DNA of 64,000 nt from Lonicera japonica (Eukaryota; Streptophyta; Magnoliopsida; Dipsacales; Caprifoliaceae). The notes beneath the pieces were generated by a model. It did not search any database. It was not told the origin of the DNA and saw nothing but the letters and a program-made list of their open reading frames with translations. A program made the position numbers and the translations under genes. Positions 49,700 through 58,911 of the stretch are shown here, piece by piece (positions within the stretch are counted from its first letter, which is position 1; each line of letters opens with the position of its first letter). The stretch covers positions 33,885,883 to 33,949,882 of the forward strand of contig CM038469.1 of assembly GCA_021464415.1 (NCBI GenBank), given 5' to 3'.

Positions 49700-50440
49700 G
49701 GGTGATGTTTTCCCAAGTCCCACATAGGAGAAAGATAAAACCTTTCATGGGTTTTTATAAGGTATATTTTGGTTAAGGGCTTGAGCCCTTTAGGTATTAC
49801 ACTTTTGTGGTATTGGGTGAGGACTTGGATGAATGTGTCTCTCTACACACGCGCGCTGACCAACTGACCCAACCCGGTCCAGTCCAGTCTCGTCTCGGGC
49901 ATTGGGCTTGTCTTGTGTAAAGTATAATCTTTTTACAAAAAATAGTTTTAGAAAATTTTATTTATTAAATAAATAAAATTTATTTTGAATTGAAGTGGTG
50001 ATAACCACTTCCTAAAAAACACTCCCATGATTTCCTCAATGTTTGCGGAATTCCCTCAACGTATTTTTTTCGTTCAATTTTTTTTTCTCTTTAATTATCG
50101 GATAAATTTTTTTTGCCTCCGGCAGTAAAAGGTTTACCTATTCCGAGCAATTAAAAAGAGTGTTATTGTCGAGCAATCGATCAAAGAGCAAATCGATTAT
50201 ATAGAAGGTATCTAGGTTGTTTCATCCTGGGGATGGCGTGGCACAATCAGAACTGCTAGCACAATACCGGGAAGAGCCGCGAAACGTCTTAAAGAAAGCG
50301 ACATAGTCCATAACTTAACCCGGTGTACTTTCTTCCTTTGTTTCATTTCCGCTTCTGCAGTTTTTTTTACAACACAATCAGGTAAGAGTTTTTGTGTATA
50401 TTCCACACATACACTTGACGATCTACATTGATGCATGTTG
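49700..50440 (+). repeat. Probable copia LTR fragment (TAR/Tork-like)
   Basis: Contains gatgttttcccaagtcccac followed by ataggag, and later tcatcctggggatggcgtgg and cacaatcagaactgctagca. Blocks of this type are usual in plant copia LTRs whose U3 begins with tcccacat and whose U5 has catcctgg. The ends and target duplication were not found, so extent and subfamily are tentative. Confidence 0.45.
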
Positions 50441-51289
50441 AAGTAATTACATGGGTTATGCTCTTACTTTTAATTTGAAACTTCAGAAGCTCCTACATAT
50501 TGTTTATTTAGGAAAAGAAAGACTAAAAAAATTATCGTGATTAATGCAGTGAGATTTTGGTAATGTAATTTTGATTGAAAAAATAAAAGAAAAGCTTGGG
50601 AGAAAAAAAATGTAGATGGAATGAAAAAGGGTTATCATAGTGGAAAGATAAACAAATGCTATCAAATGGAAATAACTAGCCTCCGCTAGGGGAGGAAGTC
50701 TCCATAAAAAAGGAATATACCTTTACAAAAACATTACAAGTTTGAATGCAAAATTACATTTGAGGGATAAAAGAATTAGTTGAAAAATAATGGGTTAGAG
50801 GCTTTCTAAATTCTCTTATATATGGATATCACTTTGTAGAATCCGTATTATTAGCACAATATGTACTTGTACTCTGTGTTGCTTAGCGTATATATATTGA
50901 ATTGTTGATGAATTATTATATGCATAGTACATGTATCATATTAATGAAAATCACGTGTTTAGAAGCTTAATTGATATATATTTCGAATATGATATGTATT
51001 ACATAACAATGCATGTCAAGTATTTGTGCTAAATACTTTTTAGGGCAATTTTGCTTTCAAAATTCTAAATTAAATCCATGAAAAGTTGAGAATTGGTGAT
51101 GAAGGGTTTTTTGAAGTTTAGTTATAAGTTTTCGTGATTAGCATATATCTTTGCTAACTAGAACCTCTTTGCTTGAACATGATATGCTATCTACAATAAT
51201 AGACATTATTTTATCTGCATGATTCTTGTTCATTATTTGATTTACTGTTTTCCATACTTGTTGCTTTATTTATTCTTATAACAAAAAGG
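50441..51289. other. AT-rich stretch, no gene
   Basis: No open frame or repeat I can name. Confidence 0.5.
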
Positions 51290-51676
51290 GGGGGAAAGTT
51301 ATATTCTTCATGGAAAAAATTTGTTAAAGGAGTTAGATAAAGGGGGATAATGCATATATGGGGGGAATAGTAAAGTAGGAATATTTTGAGGGGGATAAAT
51401 ATAAATTTTGTGCATATTTAATTATATATTTATGCTTATGCTTTTCAAGGTTTTATTTAGTGGTGATGTGTAACCTATTACAAATTATATGATCATGACC
51501 TTGATGAAGTGAAGCAACTTGCAGGGAAGAGTTAAAGTTAGGCATATCTTTGCATTAATGTTTGTAATGTATATACGAATTTGACTTTTTGTCTATAATT
51601 GAGATATTATAGACATCACGTCGAAGCGTTAGTATTGCTGTATGATTTTGTTATCGAAATAGCCAAAAAGGGAGAT

Positions 51677-52905
51677 TGTTATATTTATATTTTTAGTTGG
51701 TTTGATTCCAATGCCAAACTCATTTTTTCTGTTGTAATCATTTGAGTTGAATTGAAGATTTGAAGATACAACAATGAATGAAAGCATGTCCAAAATTACC
51801 AGATGCATCGTACATAATTCGGGATCTAAGATAAAGTTGTTTATATGGTTTGATTCAAAATATAGGTGGTGTTTGAGCTTTAAAATCAAAATCAAAAGTC
51901 TTTTTGGTCATACTTATATTTAAAATGTTTTTATTGCTTTTTTTCCAAGCCCATTTCATTTCATTTCATTAAAACAAAAAGATGAGAACATTTATTTTTT
52001 TACATGTCTAACATGTTCTATTGGTTGCCTCCAAAATTTGGGTTGAATAAGAGTTCGAACGGAATTAGAACGACGAAAAATGAGCAAATTAGAAGAAAAT
52101 AAAATCAAAAAGCATCGTAAAAAGAGGAACGATGCAACACATCAAATCTTGGACCGATCTGGCCTATATTTTTTTGGGCACATATTTTTATTGCAGAAAC
52201 TTGTTTTTAAGTGTTTTAAACTTATTCTAAAGAGAACATTGACTCAATATTTTTTTACAAATATAATCCATTAGTTTGGGATAAAAAAACACATGATTAT
52301 AGAGAGATTTTTTTGGCAAAAATAAAATAAAATTCAAATGCTATAATCAAATTTTGAGAGTTTTGAGACACCACCTAGATTTTATTTATATGCCATAAGA
52401 GATCATATTGTGCTTTAAATCTAAGAAGTAGGGTTTTTAGGTCCTGTAGGAGTGTCTTAGGTTGCGATTAGAGATGAAATGAGCGAAGTGATTAACTTGA
52501 GATTAAGGAGATCGTAGATGACGATGAAGGAATATGATTAAGTGCATAGAAAAATGCAACCAATGAGCCAAAAAGTGGGAAGCGCAACCCCAAGTCAGCT
52601 GCAGTTATATTCCACGTTTAAGGGATTGACAAAACGTTTGCATAAATTAAGGGGAAACAATTATTATAAGTCATCAACTCTGTAATTCCGTTTTGATTAT
52701 AGTGAAGCATTGCCAATTTTTCTTGAGGATTTGTCCTAAAAATTAGGGATAACGCGTTAGTTCTTAGTGTTTTAAGTTGCTTTTAGGTGATTGTTTAATT
52801 GGTATACTTGCTAGAAAACACAACACATGTTTCGATAGTACTAATTAAAATTTGATTAGACCTAGGGTTTTAATTCTGTTTATTAATCTCAATTTGTTTT
52901 TGATA
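51677..52905 (+). repeat. SIRE-like copia LTR, first of a tandem pair
   Basis: Begins TGTTATATTTATATTTTTAG straight after the purine-rich tract ccaaaaagggagat, as a 3' LTR should. About 1,229 bp, ending tttttgata. Confidence 0.7.
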
Positions 52906-52906
52906 A

Positions 52907-53809
52907 TGTTAGGTTTATATTTTTACTTGACTTGATTCCGATGCCAAAAATACTTTTTTCATTTTAATTGTTTGAGTCGAATTAAAAATTTGCAGATACT
53001 ACAATTAACGGAAGCTCGCCGAACTTATTGGATACACCGTATGAAAATGCGGGACCTAAGGTAAGTTGGTTATATGGTTGGATTAAAAAAATAGGTGGTG
53101 GTTGAACGTTAAAATCGAAATTAAAAGTCTTGAGTCAAACTTGATTTTAAGTGTTTTTACCGAATTTTTCTGAATTCCGAGAAGTCCCATCGACATAAAT
53201 TAATGAGAAAACATTTTTCTAACATGTTTAACATGTTCTATATGTTTCCTTTGAGAGTTTTGAGACACCACCTCGATTTTGTTTACATGCCATAAGAGAT
53301 ACTATTGTTCTTCAATTTTAAGAACAAGGGTTTCAAATGTTCACAGTCCTGTAGGATTGTCTTTGGTTACACTTGGAGATGGGGTAAGCAAAATGGCTAA
53401 CTTACGATAAGGGAGATCGCAGACAGGGGTGAAGGATTGTGATCAAGTACAACGTAGAAAGAGGCGATGAGTAAGTCAAAAAAGCGGGAAGTGCTACACC
53501 AAGCTAGCTGCGATTGAATTCTTCGTTCAAGGGATTGATGATACTATTTCATAAATCGTGGGGAAGCAATTGTTATAAGTTATCGAGTCTGTAATTCCGT
53601 TTTGATCATAGTGAAGCACTGTCAGTTAGTCCCAATGATTAATCCTATGTAAGTAAGAATACCTCGTTAGTTCCTTGTGGTGTGGATTGCTTTTATGTAA
53701 TTGCTTGATTAATATAAATGGTAGAAAACACAACATAGATTTCAATAGTAAATTGATTAAATCTAGCATTTTAATTCCATTTATCAAAATTTAAATTATT
53801 TTTGATAAA
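52907..53809 (+). repeat. SIRE-like copia LTR, second of a tandem pair
   Basis: Begins TGTTAGGTTTATATTTTTAC one base after the first copy ends, same orientation and well diverged. It lacks about 330 bp present at 52026-52354 of the first. Sequence after it (ccctaaaattaacctaggca, ataagatctt) resembles the stretch after the 5' LTR remnant near 35370, as if internal sequence began again. Confidence 0.65.
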
Positions 53810-55277
53810 ACCCTCAAATCAACCTAGGCAATACGATCCTTAAAATTATTCTTTAGATAAAACCCTAAAATTAACCTAGGCAATAAGATCTTAAAAATTT
53901 ATTAATCTTCACTTGAGGTAAGTGATTACATCCTGAATGAACACTTTTGGCATCAGAATCAAGCCAATCTAAACTAAGTCCTCATAAATTTAGAATTTAT
54001 AAGCCATGCGTGAGAAAGTCTATATAGGCCTATAACTATTGATAGAATTTGATGGTGATAGTTATTTTAAACCTAATAATGCTAGTATATGACAAAAACA
54101 AATCAAATCTTAAGAACTTTCGTAAAAATTAGTAGCCACATGCATGCTCAAGTTTGGATAACTTGGAACATGATTAAAAGCGAATTAGACTTAAAACGAG
54201 CGGCGAAAGCCAAAACCGACACTTTTTTGGTGCTCAAGAATTTTTCGACAAAAATTGAGCCTACCTCAACTAATTCATTTAGATATTTAACCAAACCATT
54301 TAGAGAGTATAGACCGCTCTCGAATTAGCCTAACTGGAGTTTTAGTGCAAAAATCGATGAATTGGAGTTTTTTTATTCTTAATCGTATGAGATTTTGTGT
54401 TAAACTTATGAAAACATGTTGGAAAGCATGTAAAGATAAATTATCACCCAAAATCAGTAATTATTTTCTAACCATTGGGAAAAACAAAACGAATCGAATC
54501 GCATTAAAAGCCTTAATTGTACATGCATTCGCCACGAACCCCTAATTACTAATTTAACTAGCCATAAACAAATTGAACATGCTCGACATAATAGAAAATA
54601 TGGAAATTAGTACATACTTGTAGCTTAACATTAACAAATCAAACATCAAGATTCAAGCATGAAAAATTAAGATCCAAAAGAAGAAATTGCAAAACAGAGA
54701 TTTAATCTAAAACCGAAAACAAAATGCAAATAAACTGAACCAAACATACTTTAATCAATATGAATTATTGAAAATAAGATTTCATACTTACTCCTAAGAT
54801 TCATAAATAAAAGGCTTGATTAGATGGTAAGAAATTAGAATCTTATGCAAAAATAAGTGAAAAACGAAAAATTGATGCGATTTGAAACAAGAAAACTTAA
54901 AAACAATTAAATAACAACAATCAAACCATACATAAATGACGTAAATCAGTAACTAAATCCATGTATTCGATACAAAAATAACGAACATTCAATAAGATTC
55001 AATAATTAATTGAAGATAAATTAGAAAATTAGGGTTTACCATGATGAAATTGAGAATTAAATTGAAAAACTTATAATTGATAAAAAAAAAAAAAAGGCTG
55101 ATTATAATGCTTCTCCAACCTCTAATAACACTAACAAAGCTAGCTAATCTAGTTGTTTTTTAAAGAAAGCTAATAGAAAACCTATGTACAGAACTACACA
55201 AAAGCTCCCAGCATATATGATCGATGTTTCAGCCATTCTTTATAGACTTGTTTGACCTAAAATCCTTTGTACTTAGT

Positions 55278-55285
55278 CTTATATA
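55278..55285 (-). promoter_or_regulatory. TATA box candidate (TATATAAG)
   Basis: On the - strand within GGAGTATATAAGACTAAG, with palindromes 94-136 bases upstream. Likely a promoter of an unidentified LTR. Confidence 0.4.
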
Positions 55286-55378
55286 CTCCTTGACAAAATC
55301 TTAGGTCTTGGGTCAAGTCATAGCCTTGGGGTGCGAGTCAAACTAGAACAAAATATGAATTTTTGGGTTTTTTAAAGG

Positions 55379-55414
55379 CTAGGATCGATCCTGGGGTCCT
55401 AGGATCGATCCTGG
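55379..55414. repeat. Two GATCGATC palindromes in an unidentified repeat
   Basis: CTAGGATCGATCCTGG at 55379-55394 and 55399-55414, four bases apart, followed by decayed relatives (taggattgatgttgg, ctaggatcaat). Same GATCGATC core, different arms from the Athila clusters. Confidence 0.75.
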
Positions 55415-56739
55415 TTAGGATTGATGTTGGGGCTAGGATCAATTATGTCCCAATTTTTGCTATACTTTTTGTATTTTTGAGATAACTTTGTACTTTGAAC
55501 TTTGATTGATGCACGGTTTTCGCCTTCGCGTAACTAACTCATAGCTCGACAACTTCTATCTCTGGGAATTTATTCAAATTCTTATGGATCAATACCAAAA
55601 TTGGCTAGAATAAAAGCCTTGCGGGAGGTAATGCTCATCTTTAATTAAAAAAATTCTCAAATTAATTCAAATGAGCTCTTTTTCACTTGGGATTGTTTCA
55701 TTAGCTTCTCTTGAACACTTGCATTCACTTTATTTATGATTAGGCTAGGGATTTGTTTTGAGTTCAATTCTTGAGCTCAATTCAACATCAAATTGAACCA
55801 GCAATAGCTAACTTTGATGATTATAGCTCTGAATTCGCACTTTTTTCACTTTTAACCTATAAAAAGGACAAAATGCACTATAAACAAAAATATTATCCAA
55901 TTTCATGATTAATACTCAAATCCCAACAATTATGAATAATTAAAATTAAATTCATGCACATTAAACCATCTAAATAAGTATAAAATTGCAACATGTTGGC
56001 TCAATCACCAAACATAAATTGTTCAAAATATTTCATACAACAATTGCGTTTCCAAAGAAATATGAGTAGTGCTACAATTATCAATTAATCTAATCGGGTA
56101 TTCTTATTGGTGTGCATTATATGAATTATACTTTCATAAAGTACAACTTATATAATACACTTGGTAATAATATGCAGTAATGTTAATATTACTCAGTAAG
56201 AAAACTATTTTCCAAGAAATATAGAGCTCTTATTTAAAATATCTCAGAAGGAAATTTTAAACACATTGAAGTAGTAGTTTATGCAGCGTAATTTTTCTTT
56301 TTCATCAAGATAACATATATCTTGTTGTTTGAATGTACAGGTTCTAAATGAAAAATTTGTAGTAATTACTTTTAATTCAAGAAATACGTTTAATTAATGC
56401 ATTTATAACATTCAATGTTCTCTTATGACCGTTCGTATTTCTTCTTTTTTTCTTTCCCTACATTGCATGCGTATTAATTTATTCTACACGTGTGATATGT
56501 TGATTGGATGTGCACAATTTAAATTAAGATAAAAAAACTAAGAAAAATGATTCGTAAATATAGTAAAACTAAAAAACATTGGGATACCTCTGTGAGTTGA
56601 AATACTAGTTCTCCAGCCATTCTATAATCTATATACCATGGTAAAAAATGACAAACCAAAAATTCGACATTCCCACTGTAACAAGTCCCTTTCTACCTTA
56701 TGGGGCCGGCTCTAAGTTTTTAGAGATTTTAGGTGAATT

Positions 56740-56890
56740 TTTTTTTTGGGGTCTTTTATATTTTTATATATTTATATAATATAAGTATAACAATAAATTG
56801 GTAACAAAAAAAATTCATATAGTAATGACATTAGAAAAATTATAAAAAGAGTAATTAAAATTTTTCAGTCATATATATAGAATTTGGTAA
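56740..56890 (+). repeat. Direct repeat flanking the solo LTR, left copy
   Basis: Matches 61310-61436 plus 61720-61745: ggggtctttt, aatataagta, atataataatgaca-like, aaaaattataaa, taattaaaat, then agtcatatatat. The right copy is split by the Tourist MITE. Confidence 0.6.
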
Positions 56891-57290
56891 AAACAACAAC
56901 TAAAAGATAAAGTTTTATATCTAAAAATAAACCATCGAATGAACTCATTTGAGAGAGAAATCGGGAACTAAAACAACTAAAAGATGCAGAGAAATATGAA
57001 AAGTATTGTGTATTGTAAATACAGAAGGATATGATAAACGCATAATTTTGTAGTTACTAATGCCATTTTGATTGTTATTATTGCATTTATCTTAGCCCAG
57101 TTTAAATAAATTAACCCACTTTTGCACACACACTAAGAATATCAGGAATTGCTTTAACATGGCTCAAAGTAGCCTTTTTCTAGTGTCTTGATTGTGCCCA
57201 TAGATTTTGGAAGCAAGTTGGGGAGCTTTGAGAAGTGTACAAGAGAGATAGAAACCAAAAGAGAAGAATAAAGTCTCCCGAAGCAATCCT

Positions 57291-57447
57291 CTGATCAATC
57301 AGAGGAGCCTCTGATTGATCAGAGGCCACCTTTTAGTGCAGAACATGCCCTCTGATCGATCAGAGGGTGCTCTAATCGATCAGAGCCCATCTTTTGAGCC
57401 AAAATCTCCCTTCTAATCGATCAGAGGAGCCTCTGATCGATCAGAGA
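57291..57447. repeat. GATCGATC palindrome cluster in the solo LTR
   Basis: Six palindromes in three pairs at the same offset as in element 1 (about 260-415 bases from the LTR start), two of them decayed (CTAATCGATCAGAG). About 65 bases upstream of the CTATAAAGG box. Confidence 0.85.
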
Positions 57448-57746
57448 CCTCCCTGAATGCACAGTACAGCCCCCAAAAGCAGCTTTTCTCCCCTTTTGAT
57501 GCATTGGAACTCACTATAAAGGCTAGTGTGAACACCCCAATCCACGACTCTCGTGCGAATACTGGTTTTCTTTAAAGCATCCTGCATTTATCATGAGTCA
57601 TCATGCATGTAGAAAGACTGATAGGAAAGACTCCAATTTTGGACGCGTTGGGAGTCTAAGATAACCCTTGTTGCCTCTTCGCTTACTAGGACGGGGATCG
57701 ACCTGCCCGGTCAGGTAAGAATTCTTCAAGTAAGAATTCTTCGCAT

Positions 57747-57935
57747 TCCCCACGATGGAAATTTTCTCCGATCCCCTTTCCCCACGAAGGGAAATAACCT
57801 TTACCGCGCATTCCCCACGAAGGGAATAACTTTGTCTTCGCATTCCCCGCGACGGGAATCTTTTTTCTAAAATTAGAATTCCTCACACATTCCCCACGAA
57901 GGGAATCTGATTAACATTTCCAAAGATGGAAATTT
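57747..57935. repeat. Array of ATTCCCC-ACGA-GGGAAT hairpins
   Basis: At least five units of the form ATTCCCCACGAAGGGAAT at about 57748, 57777, 57810, 57841 and 57889, some with compensating changes (CGCGACGGGAAT; ATTTCCAAAGATGGAAAT). Part of the array recurs at 58550-58670. Confidence 0.75.
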
Positions 57936-58332
57936 CTTTTAGCACCACGAAGGGATACACCGCAAGACCAAGAATATTCTCTCACTTCTCCCTAAAAAAT
58001 GGGAAAGCTTCGAGAACACTCATTTTCCACCACGATCATTTGGATTCGGTAAAATGCCAAGCCCCTTGTGTAGTCCTACACACTGAGGGTGGTGTGCCAC
58101 TGAGGGTAATGTATCACTGAGGGTAGATGGAAGAAAAGGTTGATGTATCGTGTCGCCCGGCCAAAAGGAAAGGGGCAATTTTGGGTTGCATCACCTGAAG
58201 CACAAAAAAATCTGCATGCCAGAAAGGGTATACTCTGATTCAAATATCTTGAGATTCACCCGAAAGTCGTGAATCGTTATCTTCTTATTGTCCCAGTATT
58301 CTTGCGGACAAGAATCCCGGGACGAGAGGGTA

Positions 58333-58650
58333 TGTGAACACCCCAATCCACGACTCTCGTGCGAATACTGGTTTTCTTTAAAGCATCCTGCATTTATCAT
58401 GAGTCATCATGCATGTAGAAAGACTGATAGGAAAGACTCCAATTTTGGACGCGTTGGGAGTCTAAGATAACCCTTGTTGCCTCTTCGCTTACTAGGACGG
58501 GGATCGACCTGCTCGGTCAGGTAAGAATTCTTCAAGTAAGAATTCTTCGCATTCCCCACAATGGGAATTTTCTCCGATCCCCTTTCCCCACGAAGGGAAA
58601 TAACCTTTACCGCGCATTCCCCACGAAGGGAATAACTTTGTCTTCGCATT
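58333..58650 (+). repeat. Second copy of the Tat-like LTR 5' end
   Basis: Near-identical to 57527-57845, including three hairpin units. It continues into the TATA box and the LTR 3' end. Confidence 0.8.
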
Positions 58651-58730
58651 CCCCCGTTAGGAATTTTGGTTTTTTCCGAGTGCTCCTGCGCATTTTTTAT
58701 GAGCCAGCCGCACCCCCCTGTCGCACGCCC

Positions 58731-58828
58731 AACCGTACGGCTACCTGCCAACCGTACGGTTGGCACATGCTAACCGCACCCCCTAGCCGCACGCCCAACC
58801 GTACGGCTACCTGCTAGCCGTACGGCTG
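58731..58828. repeat. CCGTACGG palindrome cluster
   Basis: Four CCGTACGG palindromes in two duplicated blocks, two of them in longer dyads (CCAACCGTACGGTTGG and AGCCGTACGGCT). GC-rich, in contrast to the surroundings, and about 75-170 bases upstream of the TATA box. Confidence 0.8.
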
Positions 58829-58903
58829 GCACACCCCTGTCGCACCCCATGCGGCTACCCCTGCGGTTGGCCTCTTTTGGAACGTTTTTGGCGGAAATGT
58901 TGC

Positions 58904-58911
58904 TATAAATA
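58904..58911 (+). promoter_or_regulatory. LTR TATA box (TATAAATA)
   Basis: In gctataaataggaccc, a strong plant TATA box. Transcription would start near 58940. Confidence 0.65.

Larger units (their letters stand above)
35290..53809 (+). mobile_element. Decayed Ty1/copia (SIRE-like) element, host of element 2
   Basis: On the + strand: the truncated 3' end of a 5' LTR (from about 35290, sharing ttttaattccgcttatcaaa-type sequence with 53770), the gag start (about 35488), a break at 35831 where element 2 is inserted, gag again from 47797 to about 49392, an insertion of another LTR near 49700-50440, a purine-rich stretch (51290-51676: gggggataa, gggggaatag, ccaaaaagggagattg) typical of the 3' end of SIRE-like elements, and the 3' LTR from 51677. 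The pol genes are missing. Outer boundaries are approximate. Confidence 0.7.
53810..57031. other. Unidentified repeat-like region, no gene
   Basis: Mostly AT-rich. The 79- and 66-codon frames at 54089-54545 have no recognisable domain. The part from about 54800 to 55560 looks like a - strand LTR U3 and R region: a TATATAAG box on the - strand and two palindromes upstream of it. I could not find its ends. From about 56700 the sequence ggggccggctctaag resembles an end of a hAT-like transposon. Confidence 0.45.

Noticed and set aside
54089..54545. Two Lys/Asn-rich + strand frames as a gene
   Set aside because: No start context, splice logic or domain; composition fits AT-rich repeat DNA.
57601..58766. 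Similar - strand frames (RGECAVKVISLRGERGSEK) in both copies of the Tat-like LTR
   Set aside because: They are translations of the ATTCCCC hairpin array inside an LTR; similarity is explained by the DNA duplication.
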